Shown in pieces: positions 1-8,675 of a stretch of 64,000 nucleotides of DNA. A model generated the notes under the pieces. It worked only from the letters and a program-made list of their open reading frames with translations, was not told where the DNA came from and searched no databases. The position numbers and the translations under genes were made by a program. The DNA comes from Brevibacterium pigmentatum (GTDB lineage: Bacteria > Actinomycetota > Actinomycetes > Actinomycetales > Brevibacteriaceae), in NCBI RefSeq assembly GCF_011617465.1, contig NZ_CP050153.1, positions 310,001 to 374,000 of the forward strand, read 5' to 3'. Positions within the stretch are counted from its first letter, which is position 1. Each line of letters starts with the position of its first letter.

Positions 1-1100
1 GCCAGTCCGCCGGCGTCGGCGCGGATGCCCCACAGGGTGCTCGCTTCTTTTCCGGCGGGCAGGATGCGGAAGTGGTCGGTGCCGGCATCGGCGGCGATGA
101 TCTGGGCGTTCGCGACGGCTTCGTCCGCGGTGGCGCCGGCGACTTCGATGAGCAGCCAGCCCTTGCCCGCCGGCAGTTCGGGGACGGCGTCCTTGCCCTT
201 GTGGTTGCGGACCATGTCCATGAGCCGTGAATCGATGCCTTCGACGGCGAGCGGGCCGTGGGGCAGCACCCGGGGGACGGCATCGGCGGCTTCGAACATG
301 TCCGGGTAGCCGAGGACGAGCACCGTGGGTGACTTCGGAAGGTCGCCGAGGTTGACGACCGCCTCGGTGATCGTCGTCAGTGTGCCTTCGCTGCCGACGA
401 GGAATTTCGCGAGGTTCGGGCCGTTCTCCGGGAGCAGATGCTCCATCGCATAGGCCGAGGCTTGGCGGCTGAACCGGCCGAATTCGGTGCGGATGACTCC
501 GAGATGACGGCCGGCCACCTCGGCGAGTCCGGGAATGGGATCGAGTCCGGATCCGGCGAGGAAGGACCGGCCGGTGCCGTCGATGGCCGTCATCTCGACG
601 ATGTTGTCGACGGTGCGGCCGGCCGAAATCGCGTGCGGTCCGCAGGAGTTGTTGCCGATCATGCCCGCGATCGTCGCCCGATTCTTCGTCGAGGGATCGG
701 GGCCGAAGGTCAGCCCGTGCGGTTTGCCGGCTTTCTGCAGCTCGCTCATCAGCACCCCCGGTTCGACTCGGGCGGTCTTTGTCGCCGGGTCGATGTCGAG
801 GATGCGGTTGAGGTGGCGGGAGAAGTCGATGACGATCCCGGTCCCGATCGAATTGCCGGCCTGCGAGGTGCCGCCGCCGCGGGAGGTGATGGGCACCCGG
901 TGCGACCGGGCCACGTCGAGGATCGAAACGACGTCAGACCTGGTCTTTGGGAAGGCCACGACCTGCGGCACCACCCTGTAGTTCGACGCATCGACGGCGT
1001 ATTCGGCCAACCGGCGAGCCGAGGTGTCGACGGTGCCTTCGATGCCGCGGGTGAGATCGGTGACGACGTCGGTGATGTCGGTGTTCGTCTCAGCGCTCAT
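1..1100 (-). CDS. FAD-binding oxidase, GlcD/D-lactate dehydrogenase type (3' end outside window)
   Basis: The gene reads leftwards from an ATG at 1100 and is still open at the window edge, so only about 366 N-terminal residues are visible. Residues 50-90 hold the FAD_binding_4 (PCMH) fold with RGGGTSQAGNSIG at 74-86, followed by DPSTKNRATIAGMIGNNSCG near 135-154, the usual pyrophosphate-binding stretch. The family oxidises 2-hydroxyacids such as glycolate, D-lactate or 2-hydroxyglutarate and passes electrons to a quinone or Fe-S partner. Many members carry a C-terminal Fe-S domain, which would lie outside the window. It starts 7 bases after the aminotransferase stop, so the two form an operon. 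A glycolate/glyoxylate role is inferred from that neighbour; D-lactate is the main alternative. Confidence 0.85.
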   Translation of the reverse strand, partial: MSAETNTDITDVVTDLTRGIEGTVDTSARRLAEYAVDASNYRVVPQVVAFPKTRSDVVSILDVARSHRVPITSRGGGTSQAGNSIGTGIVIDFSRHLNRILDIDPATKTARVEPGVLMSELQKAGKPHGLTFGPDPSTKNRATIAGMIGNNSCGPHAISAGRTVDNIVEMTAIDGTGRSFLAGSGLDPIPGLAEVAGRHLGVIRTEFGRFSRQASAYAMEHLLPENGPNLAKFLVGSEGTLTTITEAVVNLGDLPKSPTVLVLGYPDMFEAADAVPRVLPHGPLAVEGIDSRLMDMVRNHKGKDAVPELPAGKGWLLIEVAGATADEAVANAQIIAADAGTDHFRILPAGKEASTLWGIRADAGGL

Positions 1101-1107
1101 GCCGAGC

Positions 1108-2271
1108 TCAGCTCTCGCGGAGGATGTCGAGGGCTGCTCCGAGGCCGGCTGAGTCGATCTTCACTCCCGCCAGCTGCAGTCCCATCTGGACGCCGGCCAG
1201 TGTGCCCGCAAGGGTGAGATCATTGAGATCGCCGAGGTGGCCGATCCGGAAGACCGTCCCCTGCAGTTTGGATAGGCCCGCCCCCAGAGACATATCGAAG
1301 CGGTCGAGGATGAGCTTTCGCAGCTCATCGGCGTCGTGTCCGTCGGGCATGACGACGGCGGTGAGCACGGGGGAGTGTTCGCTCTCGTTCGTGCACAGCA
1401 CTTCGAGGCCCCAGGCCTCGACTGCGGCACGTGTCGCTTCGCCGAAGCGGATGTGGCGGGCGAAGACGTTGTCCAGGCCTTCCTCATTCAGCAGCCGCAG
1501 TGATTCCTTGAGTCCGAACAGGATGTTCGTGTTCGGGGTGTAGGGAGTCATCCCGTTCCTGCCGGCGGCGAGCATCTCCGTCCAGTTCCAGACGGATTTC
1601 GGAAGGGACGAGGACTTGTGGGCTTCAAGGGCCTTGTCGCTCACGGCATTGAAGGACAGTCCCGGTGGGAGCATGAGGCCCTTCTGTGAGCCCGAGACCG
1701 TGACATCGACGCGCCATTCGTCGTGCCGGTAGTCGACGGAGCCGAGTGAGGAGATCGTATCGACCATGAACAGAGCCGGGTGGTCTGCGGCGTCGATGGC
1801 CGCGCGGATCTCGGAAATGCGGCTCGTGACCCCGGTCGAGGTCTCGTTGTGGACGACGCAGATAGCTTTGAAGCGGTGGTCGGTGTCAGCGGCGAGGGCT
1901 TCGCCGATCTTCTGGGGATCGGCGCCGGTGCGCCAGTCGCCCGCAATGACCGTGGGTTTGAGTCCCCATTTCTCAGCCATCGTCTTCCACAATGAGGAGA
2001 AATGCCCGGTTTCATAGCAGAGGATCTCGTCGCCGGGGTTGAGCGTGTTGACCAGCGCAGCCTCCCACGCCCCGGTTCCCGTGGCCGGGTAGATGACGAC
2101 CTGATTGGAGGTGCCGAAGATCTCGGCCATGCCTTCGAGTACATGGCTGAAGAGTTCTTTGAAGGCAGGCCCTCTATGGTCGATTGTGGGCATCGAGATC
2201 GCCCGAAGAACAGTATCGGGAACGTTGCTGGGTCCCGGGATCTGTAGGAAATGCCGTCCGCTGATTGTCAT
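1108..2271 (-). CDS. sgaA: Serine--glyoxylate aminotransferase (class V, PLP)
   Basis: 387 residues, a typical class V aminotransferase length. The protein opens with GRHFLQIPGPSNVP and IDHRGPAFK, a signature of the serine-glyoxylate/alanine-glyoxylate group. ATGTGAWEAAL is the PLP phosphate-binding stretch, VHNETSTGV and MVDTISSLGS follow, and the Schiff-base Lys is in SGSQKGLMLPPG near residue 195. It would transfer the amino group of serine (or alanine) to glyoxylate, giving glycine and hydroxypyruvate. The ATG at 2271 is chosen because GAGAGGA lies about 8 bases upstream; an in-frame extension to 2328 has no better ribosome site. It is co-transcribed with the downstream FAD oxidase, which may supply or consume glyoxylate. 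Exact amino donor preference cannot be read from sequence. Confidence 0.85.
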   Translation of the reverse strand: MTISGRHFLQIPGPSNVPDTVLRAISMPTIDHRGPAFKELFSHVLEGMAEIFGTSNQVVIYPATGTGAWEAALVNTLNPGDEILCYETGHFSSLWKTMAEKWGLKPTVIAGDWRTGADPQKIGEALAADTDHRFKAICVVHNETSTGVTSRISEIRAAIDAADHPALFMVDTISSLGSVDYRHDEWRVDVTVSGSQKGLMLPPGLSFNAVSDKALEAHKSSSLPKSVWNWTEMLAAGRNGMTPYTPNTNILFGLKESLRLLNEEGLDNVFARHIRFGEATRAAVEAWGLEVLCTNESEHSPVLTAVVMPDGHDADELRKLILDRFDMSLGAGLSKLQGTVFRIGHLGDLNDLTLAGTLAGVQMGLQLAGVKIDSAGLGAALDILRES

Positions 2272-2678
2272 TGAAGAATCCTCTCTGATTCCACGATGCG
2301 GTACATTATTTTCATTTGACGCTACCACAATGAATTCGAGAGAAAAATGCCCTTTCCAGGATTCGGAACGGAGATTTGCGGCATTCTGCTCGCCGGTCGA
2401 GTTGAGCCTTTTCTGCCCGGTTCGGATTGCGGTATTCCATTTTCTCTGAGTCTTTGACGTGGAGTTCTGTACTTTCCTGTGGCGAAAGGCTTACTTTGAA
2501 AACCGCGGGTTGGTATACATGCTCCTGTTATTCGGGAAAGTGAAGTCGAGGTCTTGACGGTTCGGAATTCTCCGGGGCAGACTTTCATAAAGTAGCAGCA
2601 AGATTTCCACATCGTGGAATGTCGGTTGCGGCAATGGGGTCGTTTCCGACTGATTCACACATCGCATAGGAGCGAATT
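2272..2678. promoter_or_regulatory. Divergent intergenic region between sgaA and the MatC-type carrier
   Basis: About 400 bases with no convincing gene, visibly more AT-rich than the flanking genes (runs such as AGAGAAAAATGCCC and CATTTTCTCTGAG). It must hold the promoters of both divergent units. A TTGACG at 2554-2559 reads towards the carrier, but I see no well-spaced -10 partner. Short open frames on the minus strand here have no recognisable protein content. Confidence 0.5.
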
Positions 2679-4121
2679 GTGTCTTTGGAGATTGCTTCGA
2701 TACTCGTTCTCGTGGCTCTGTTCGTCATCGCCACCTTTGTTTCGGTCCATATGGGTGCGCTCGCGCTCATGGCGACCTTCCTGTTCGGAACCTTTGTTCT
2801 CGACGAAGACGTCGACACCCTGTTGTCAGGTTTCCCTGCAGATCTGTTCCTCATCCTTGTCGGTGTCACGTATCTGTTCGCCTTGGCGAAGGACAACGGC
2901 ACGGTCGATTGGATCGTCCATATCCTCGTCAAGGCCGTCGGCGGTCGAATAGCGCTGATCCCGTGGGTGTTCTTCGTCGTCACGGCTCTGCTCTCCGGTT
3001 TCGGTTCCGTGGTGCCGGCGGCCATCGCGATCATCGCGCCGATGGGGATGGGCTTCTCCCGGCGGTACGGCATCCGACCGCTGCTCATGGGGCTCATGGT
3101 CATCAACGGAGCGACGGCCGGCGGCTTCTCGCCGCTCAGCATCTTCGGCACGATCACCAATCAGGTCGTCGAGCGCAATGACCTGCCGGGCAGCCCTCTG
3201 CTGCTCTTCCTTGCCTCCTTCGTCTTCAACGTCGTCCTCGGCTTCGTCTGCTTCTTCCTCTTCGGCGGGCGGGAGCTGCTGGGCAAGCGCGATCTCGGGC
3301 ATGGACTCGAAGACAAAGACGGTGAGCCTGCCGGTGGTGTCGGAGCCGGATCGGGCGGCACCGGTGCAGGCGGCTCGGGCGGAGCGGATGGCACTGCTGG
3401 CGGCGTGGACGGCGGGTCGGGCGGCTCTCCCGCGCCGTACCACGACCCCGAGCGCAGGGCGGCGCGACGGTCGGTGCAGACGACGATGGTCAAGGACGCC
3501 GACGAGGACGTCGAAGTCACCACCCTCGACCTCAACCGCATCGTCACCCTTGTCGGGCTCGTCGTTCTCGCTGTGATGGTCGTGCCGCCGCTCAACCAGG
3601 ACGTCGGCTTCACCGCGATCAGCATCGCCGTGATCATCTCGTTCTTCTCGCCCCGCATCAGCAAGGGCGCGGTGAGCAAGATCGCGTGGCCGACAGTGCT
3701 GCTGATCTGCGGCATCGTCACCTACGTCGAGCTCATGGAACGACTGGGCACGATCGACTGGCTCGGCGAGCAGGTCGCTGGCATGGGCGCTCCGCTCTTT
3801 GCGGCACTCATCATCTGCTTCATCGGTGCGGTGGTCTCGGCATTCGCGTCGACGACGGGCATCCTCGGTGCTCTCATTCCTCTGGCAGTGCCGTTCCTGC
3901 TCACTGGAAGTGTGAGCGAGATCGGCCTGATCATCGCACTGGCGATCTCGTCCTCGGTGGTCGATTCCTCACCGTTCTCGACTTCTGGAGCGCTCGTCGT
4001 GGCGAACTCGCCGGAGGACCAGCGTGACAGGGTGTTCAAGCAGCTCATGGTGTGGGGCTTCTCGATGGTCGTCATCGCACCGATCGTCACCTGGCTGATC
4101 TTCGTCGTCCCCGGGTGGTGA
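2679..4121 (+). CDS. SLC13/MatC-type dicarboxylate carrier
   Basis: 480 residues, about ten to twelve hydrophobic helices in two halves. The N-terminal half (residues 1-200) resembles the MatC N-terminal domain, with GFPADLFLILVGVTYLF near 48-64 and INGATAGGFSPLSIFGT near 148. The second half carries FASTTGILGALIPL and SSSVVDSSPFSTSGAL, the clustered Ser/Thr hairpin motifs of the ion transporter superfamily. The start is a GTG with TAGGAGC 6 bases upstream. Residues about 218-250 are an unusually long Gly/Ala/Ser-rich cytoplasmic linker between the halves. Substrate is probably a C3-C4 dicarboxylate such as malonate, malate or succinate, inferred from family. Divergent from sgaA, which suggests a shared organic-acid role. 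Confidence 0.8.
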   Translation: MSLEIASILVLVALFVIATFVSVHMGALALMATFLFGTFVLDEDVDTLLSGFPADLFLILVGVTYLFALAKDNGTVDWIVHILVKAVGGRIALIPWVFFVVTALLSGFGSVVPAAIAIIAPMGMGFSRRYGIRPLLMGLMVINGATAGGFSPLSIFGTITNQVVERNDLPGSPLLLFLASFVFNVVLGFVCFFLFGGRELLGKRDLGHGLEDKDGEPAGGVGAGSGGTGAGGSGGADGTAGGVDGGSGGSPAPYHDPERRAARRSVQTTMVKDADEDVEVTTLDLNRIVTLVGLVVLAVMVVPPLNQDVGFTAISIAVIISFFSPRISKGAVSKIAWPTVLLICGIVTYVELMERLGTIDWLGEQVAGMGAPLFAALIICFIGAVVSAFASTTGILGALIPLAVPFLLTGSVSEIGLIIALAISSSVVDSSPFSTSGALVVANSPEDQRDRVFKQLMVWGFSMVVIAPIVTWLIFVVPGW

Positions 4122-4228
4122 TGAAGGATCCAGTCCCGGGGTCGGGGGTGGAACGTCAAAGGCTTTCAACGCGAATCGGCGATGGGTTGGAAATGTCTGT
4201 GCCTATGGTGTTCATTATTGCACGGGGC

Positions 4229-4234
4229 TATATT
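4229..4234 (+). promoter_or_regulatory. Putative -10 element, leaderless start of XRE-MNT gene
   Basis: TATATT ends 7 bases before the ATG at 4242, which would place the transcription start at or next to the start codon. There is no Shine-Dalgarno sequence. Leaderless transcripts are common in Actinobacteria. No clear -35 box is visible. Confidence 0.35.
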
Positions 4235-4241
4235 TGAATGT

Positions 4242-4712
4242 ATGGGACGGTTCCAATCGGATAATCCGGGCGAACTCATTCGCGAAGCGCGTCTCGATCT
4301 GGGAATCACACAGACCGAGTTGGCCCGGCGCGCCGGCCTGAGTCAGTCCAGCCTGGCCCAAATAGAATCGGGCAAGCGGAACGTCTCCTCTGAGATGCTC
4401 GAACGCGTATTGAAAGCGGCAGACTACCGACCCTCACTTGCCCTCGAGATGGCATTTGAACGAATTCGTGACGAAGCTGACCGCCTGGGCCTGAGGAATC
4501 TGAGAGTGTTCGGCTCGGTGGCCCGCGGCGACGATGGTTTCAACAGTGACATCGATTTCCTCGTCACTGCGGATGAGGAAGTCGACCTGTTCGATCTCGC
4601 GCTTTTCGGAGAGCGGGTCCGACAGATCACCGGCTTCCCCGCAGATGTCGTTGTCGATGATGGTCCGATCCCACCCGGGTGGCAAGCAATGCGAGAGGCC
4701 GTGCCGGTATGA
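4242..4712 (+). CDS. XRE-family HTH fused to MNT nucleotidyltransferase (antitoxin candidate)
   Basis: 156 residues from the ATG at 4242; a longer frame to 4182 would add a Cys/Trp-rich stretch unlike any domain. Residues 8-60 are a Cro/CI-type helix-turn-helix (ELIREARLDLGITQTELAR, then GLSQSSLAQIESGKRNVS). Residues about 75-150 are a minimal nucleotidyltransferase with GSVARGDDGFNSDIDFLV, giving the G-S...D-x-D catalytic signature, and a later acidic VVVDD. In HEPN/MNT pairs the MNT protein AMPylates and silences the HEPN toxin. The HTH fusion would let the same protein repress the operon. The stop overlaps the HEPN start (ATGA), so translation is coupled. The antitoxin role is inferred from domain pairing. 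Confidence 0.85.
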   Translation: MGRFQSDNPGELIREARLDLGITQTELARRAGLSQSSLAQIESGKRNVSSEMLERVLKAADYRPSLALEMAFERIRDEADRLGLRNLRVFGSVARGDDGFNSDIDFLVTADEEVDLFDLALFGERVRQITGFPADVVVDDGPIPPGWQAMREAVPV

Positions 4713-5107
4713 ACCCATCGGAACCTCATCGAGGCACGTATCGCCGGCCCCCGCGGCGGGAAAAGACGGACGTGGACTTCGACCAGGCGAACATCCGTAC
4801 CGAGTTGAGGGCGATTCTGCGACGCACGCAATCGGTGGCCGCGACTGCCCGCGAAGAGTTTTCGGACGGAACCGCTTCCTACGATATCGCCGGCATCGCA
4901 ATCATTCGCCTCGCGTCACTGACCGAGCGGGCTGAGTTCGCGATCTGGATGAAGCTGCTGACGAAAGATGAAGTCCTCAGCATCAGAGCGACCCGGAATA
5001 TCGTTGCTCACGCGGGCTACGCGTCGATGGATGATGACCGCTTCTGGGACACGGTGACAAAACGTGTGCCGGAACTTATCGAGAGGCTGCTGAGCTCCGA
5101 AGAGTGA
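4709..5107 (+). CDS. HEPN-domain protein (toxin candidate, HepT-like)
   Basis: 132 residues from the ATG at 4709, which overlaps the upstream stop as ATGA. Upstream in-frame starts are disfavoured by this coupling. The C-terminal half contains RNIVAHAGY, matching the RX4H motif of HEPN ribonucleases. The Tyr that is AMPylated in HepT-type toxins normally lies two residues after the His (RX4HXY); here a Tyr lies three residues after it. Residues 1-30 are basic and Pro-rich with no clear domain. Predicted to be an RNase toxin controlled by the upstream MNT protein. The function is from family knowledge and the pairing; activity with the shifted Tyr is uncertain. Confidence 0.8.
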   Translation: MNPSEPHRGTYRRPPRREKTDVDFDQANIRTELRAILRRTQSVAATAREEFSDGTASYDIAGIAIIRLASLTERAEFAIWMKLLTKDEVLSIRATRNIVAHAGYASMDDDRFWDTVTKRVPELIERLLSSEE

Positions 5108-5163
5108 AACGGCGTCGCTTTCGGTCGCCTGGGCGACCGGGAACTATTGAGGCCGGTCTGGCG

Positions 5164-5200
5164 AGAATATTTACTTTAGGGCACCTAAAGTAAATATTCT
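5164..5200. terminator. Perfect 17-bp inverted repeat between convergent genes
   Basis: AGAATATTTACTTTAGG at 5164-5180 and its exact reverse complement at 5184-5200 flank a 3-base GCA loop. It lies between the HEPN gene (+) and the SNF2 gene (-), where a bidirectional terminator is expected. It is strikingly AT-rich for this genome and lacks a T-run, so an operator or a mobile-element trace is also possible. Confidence 0.6.
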
Positions 5201-5230
5201 TCCGTGATCCGTGAGGTTAGCTGGAATCGC

Positions 5231-8200
5231 CTACCCCTCGAGCAGCCCCTTGATGTCCGCGGCGGTCACCGTCTGGCTGAAGGCTTGCCCGCCTGGGCCC
5301 CGGCCCTCGTACGTGCCGGCGTCGGACATGAGGTCGTCGAAGAGTTCGGCCTTGCGCTTCTGCAGGGCGAGCACCTTCTCCTCGATCGTGCCCTCGGCGA
5401 CATAGCGGTAGACCATGACGCTCTTCGTCTGCCCGATCCGGTGCGCCCGGTCGATCGCCTGATTCTCCGAGGCGGGATTCCACCACGGATCCATGAGGAA
5501 GACATAGTCCGCCTCGGTGAGGTTGAGCCCGAACCCGCCGGCCTTGAGGCTGATGAGGAACACCGGCGCCTCACCCGACCGAAACGCATCGACGACCGCC
5601 CCGCGATTGCGCGTCGACCCGTCGAGGACGACATAGGGAATCCCGCGAGCGTCGAGGTCCGCGGCGACGTTGGACAGGAACGACGTGAACTGGCTGAACA
5701 CGATCGACCGGTGGCCCTCGGCGATGACATCGTCGAGCCGTTCCAGGAGCGCCGCCAACTTCGACGACGGCACCTCAGTATGTTCGGCATCGACGATCGA
5801 CGGATCGAGAGCGAGCATCCGCAGCAGCGTGAGCGACCGGAAGACGATGAACCGCTGCTTGTCGTATTCGCTGTCGATGAAGCCGAGGATCTTCTTCCGT
5901 TCCTTCTGCAGAATCCGATCGTAGAGTCTCCGGTGCGCGGCGTTGAGCTCGACCGAGATGACCTGCTCCTGCTTCTCCGGCAGGTCTGCGGCGACGAGGT
6001 CCTTGGTCCGACGCATCATGAACGGTCGGATCCGCTTCTGCAGACACTGCATCCGTCCCGGATTCTCACCCGACTCGATCGGACGCACATACTCTTCCTC
6101 GAACCGGTGCGGTGACGGAAACAGTCCCGGCGAAGTGATCGAGAACAGCGACCACACGTCCTTCAGCGAGTTCTCCAGAGGAGTTCCGGTCAGCGCCAGT
6201 CGGAACGGTGTGCGCACTTCCTTCGCCGCCAGATGGGTCTGCGCGGACGAGTTCTTCACGAACTGCGCCTCGTCGAGGATGAGTCCCGCCCACTCCATCC
6301 GCGAGATCGGAGTCTCCTCCAACCTCAACATCGCATACGACATGACGATGACATCGGCACCGCGAGCCACCTCGGCGAGGTCGACCCCACGCGCCCGCGT
6401 CGACTCGGCCACGACACGGACATCGAGATCAGGGGCGAACGCGGTCGCCTCCTTCACCCAATTCGGCACCACTGAGGTGGGAGCGACGACGAGGAAGGGG
6501 GCGCTCGCCTTCGCGTGCTTGATGAGCGCGAGCGTCTGCAGGGTTTTGCCCAGGCCCATGTCGTCGGCGAGGATCCCGCCGAGGCGGCACCGGTAAAGCA
6601 GTGCCAACCACCGAAATCCCTGCACCTGATACGGACGCAGCTTCGCACCGTTCAGGTCGGGGACCTCGGTGGCGGGCAGGTGCTCGAGGTCGGCCAATGC
6701 GCTCACGGAATCTCGCCAGGTCACGGCCGGTTCGGACTCGTCGGCGAGGTCCTCGAAATCCGACCACAGACCCACATGCATCCGGGAGATCTTCGGCGAC
6801 TCCGGTTCCCATTCGGGGATGAGGTCCGCCTCGGCGAGGAGGGCCTTGAGCTTGTCGAAGATGGGCTTGTTGAGCGACAGGAAGGAGTCGTCGGAGAGCT
6901 TGATCTTCTTCGTTCCGGCGGCCAGCGCCTTGTACAGCTTGACGAAGGGGACCGGGTGGCCGTCGATGCTGATCTGGAAGCCGAGATCGAACCAGTCGTT
7001 CTTGTCCGACTCGACCGAGGTGATCTTCACGTTCGGCTCCCCGCCGAGCTCCCGGTATGGCTGCTTCTTCCCGCGCGTGATGACCTTGACGTGCTCGACC
7101 TCTTCGAGCCCGGGCAGGACGTTGACGACGAAATCCGCGGTGTCCGCGTCGTCGAGTTCGACGTCTCTGATGGTCGGCAGGGCGGAGCCGGTTTCGTGGG
7201 TGTCGGCGAGGAGTTTGTCGACCTCGGCGACGACGGCATCTTCGAAGTCGAGTTCGCGTTGCTCCGCATATTCCCTCGCCGAGGCGGCGCTGAGCCTCAA
7301 TCGATCGATGACGGGGAAGGTGCGGCGGGGTCCCTGGTATTCCCAATACCAGCTTAAGGAGAGTTTGTCGCCGGCGCCGAAGGCGGCGAAGACGACGAGG
7401 CGGGGCCGGCCGTACTGCGGGAAGGCGACGGTGGCGTCGCTGCTGATGACCTCAGCGCTGGAGCGCAGCTGCGGGTAGTACTCCTCGAAGAATTCTTCGG
7501 CCTCCGCCTCGGGGATCGTGATCGGCCCAGGCGATTGGAGCACGGGCAGCGCGGATTCCTTCGTCGGGATCTCCGCGGGGGCCAGGGTGACGGTGAAACC
7601 GCTGGTGACGTCGACGCCGAAAAAGCCGTGCGTCCAGATGGGTTTGATCAGTCCGGGGGCATATTCGCGTTCGTCGATCGTTGCCCGCGTCTGCACCTGC
7701 AGGCGGTTCTGGCTGCGGCGGATGTCGATGGCGGCGCGGGCGGTGTGCCCGATGCGGATGGTCATATCCGGATTGATGCCGACGAATTCGATGCCGAGCT
7801 TCTTCCCCTGCGTGAAGTGGTCCCACAGCAGGGGAGTGCGGAAATCGGCGAGGTGGTACGGCGCCCCGTCGGGTGTGAAGTCCGTCTTCCCGCGGGTGCG
7901 CAGTCCGGCGAGTTGGGCGAACCATTCCTGGTGGGCGGGGTCGATGTCGAATTGGCGGGTCATGCGGTCGATGGTGCGCCAGGTCAGGGACTTCTTCACC
8001 CAGTTGCCGGATTCGCTGAGCATGAGCGGGCGGATCGCGAGGCTCGGGTTCGCACCCGGGGTGACGTCGTCCTTGTTGAGGACGACGGAGTGCTGGGCTT
8101 CGAACCAAGTGCGGGGGATTACTTGGACGAGCTCGAATCCCAGCGCCACGGGCGTGTGTGAGTGCGGAGCCGCCTCGGCGAGTGGGGCGAAGGCATCACG

Positions 8201-8236
8201 CCAATCGGCGGGGAGGGCGGATCGGTTGTCAGACAC
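5231..8236 (-). CDS. SNF2/SWI2-family ATPase (DEAD/DEAH-like helicase)
   Basis: 1001 residues from a GTG with GAGAGGA 8 bases upstream. The C-terminal half is the Snf2 motor: Walker A DDMGLGKTLQTLALIKHAKA near 555, DEAQ box LILDEAQFVKN near 653, LTGTPLENSLKDVWSLF, then the helicase C domain with SLKAGGFGLNLTEADYVFLM and motif VI RAHRIGQT near 930. The N-terminal 500 residues are an SNF2-associated region. I see no Cys/His-rich SWIM zinc finger at the start, although many bacterial relatives have one. Such proteins translocate on duplex DNA and remodel protein-DNA complexes; HepA/RapA-like transcription recycling is one known role. It is convergent with the HEPN/MNT pair, so co-function is not indicated. 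Confidence 0.9.
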   Translation of the reverse strand: MSDNRSALPADWRDAFAPLAEAAPHSHTPVALGFELVQVIPRTWFEAQHSVVLNKDDVTPGANPSLAIRPLMLSESGNWVKKSLTWRTIDRMTRQFDIDPAHQEWFAQLAGLRTRGKTDFTPDGAPYHLADFRTPLLWDHFTQGKKLGIEFVGINPDMTIRIGHTARAAIDIRRSQNRLQVQTRATIDEREYAPGLIKPIWTHGFFGVDVTSGFTVTLAPAEIPTKESALPVLQSPGPITIPEAEAEEFFEEYYPQLRSSAEVISSDATVAFPQYGRPRLVVFAAFGAGDKLSLSWYWEYQGPRRTFPVIDRLRLSAASAREYAEQRELDFEDAVVAEVDKLLADTHETGSALPTIRDVELDDADTADFVVNVLPGLEEVEHVKVITRGKKQPYRELGGEPNVKITSVESDKNDWFDLGFQISIDGHPVPFVKLYKALAAGTKKIKLSDDSFLSLNKPIFDKLKALLAEADLIPEWEPESPKISRMHVGLWSDFEDLADESEPAVTWRDSVSALADLEHLPATEVPDLNGAKLRPYQVQGFRWLALLYRCRLGGILADDMGLGKTLQTLALIKHAKASAPFLVVAPTSVVPNWVKEATAFAPDLDVRVVAESTRARGVDLAEVARGADVIVMSYAMLRLEETPISRMEWAGLILDEAQFVKNSSAQTHLAAKEVRTPFRLALTGTPLENSLKDVWSLFSITSPGLFPSPHRFEEEYVRPIESGENPGRMQCLQKRIRPFMMRRTKDLVAADLPEKQEQVISVELNAAHRRLYDRILQKERKKILGFIDSEYDKQRFIVFRSLTLLRMLALDPSIVDAEHTEVPSSKLAALLERLDDVIAEGHRSIVFSQFTSFLSNVAADLDARGIPYVVLDGSTRNRGAVVDAFRSGEAPVFLISLKAGGFGLNLTEADYVFLMDPWWNPASENQAIDRAHRIGQTKSVMVYRYVAEGTIEEKVLALQKRKAELFDDLMSDAGTYEGRGPGGQAFSQTVTAADIKGLLEG

Positions 8237-8308
8237 CAGGCCATCCTCTCATCTGCCGGTGCCGCGAGACGTACGCGCTGCGTCTGGGGTGAGAGGTACA
8301 GTCGGCGC

Positions 8309-8608
8309 ATGAGCGAGAACAGCGACAGTGATGACGAGCGGTGGCTGATCGTAAAGGGACGCCGATGGCGACGAACCGACCCAGCACTGGAACCCAGCGT
8401 GATCGAGGAACTGAAGGGTCACCTCGGCGCTGCGAGGAATGCCGTCAAGCAGGCGAAGAGGCGGGGTGCTGAGAATGATCTCGCGGAGGCGAGACGGAGG
8501 GTGAATGTCGCGAAGCACGGCCTCGGCGAACGCGGCGAGTATTGGTGGGAGATGTCGCTCGAAGACCGCCGTCGGCGCGCGGAGACGGCCCTGAACGAAC
8601 TGCGGTGA
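8309..8608 (+). CDS. Conserved small actinobacterial protein of unknown function
   Basis: 99 residues from the ATG at 8309, with GAGAGG about 11 bases upstream. The frame is open further upstream, but that part overlaps the divergent SNF2 start and carries no domain. The core DDERWLIVKGRRWRRTDPAL is characteristic of a short, soluble, highly charged family common in Actinobacteria. The rest is an Arg/Ala/Glu-rich helical segment (ELKGHLGAARNAVKQAKRRG). No catalytic motif or membrane segment is visible. The annotation 'biopolymer transporter Tol' sometimes given to relatives has no support in the sequence. It is divergent from the SNF2 gene with 72 bases between them. Confidence 0.7.
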   Translation: MSENSDSDDERWLIVKGRRWRRTDPALEPSVIEELKGHLGAARNAVKQAKRRGAENDLAEARRRVNVAKHGLGERGEYWWEMSLEDRRRRAETALNELR

Positions 8609-8675
8609 GCTCGAACAGGGCCGTCACTATACTGTCAGGCGTGAGCAGCCCGGGTGGACGCGCTGCTGCGGGACG

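Noticed and set aside
438-1217. 259-residue plus-strand frame at the left edge
   Set aside because: Antisense to the FAD oxidase, whose conserved motifs read on the minus strand.
5164-5200. DtxR/IdeR operator
   Set aside because: The inner bases resemble an iron box, but both flanking genes end here, so an operator has no promoter to control. Kept as a hairpin.
4242-8236. HEPN/MNT plus SNF2 as one defence system
   Set aside because: The SNF2 gene is convergent, separated by a strong palindrome, and of a general chromosomal type. Nothing ties it to the toxin-antitoxin pair.
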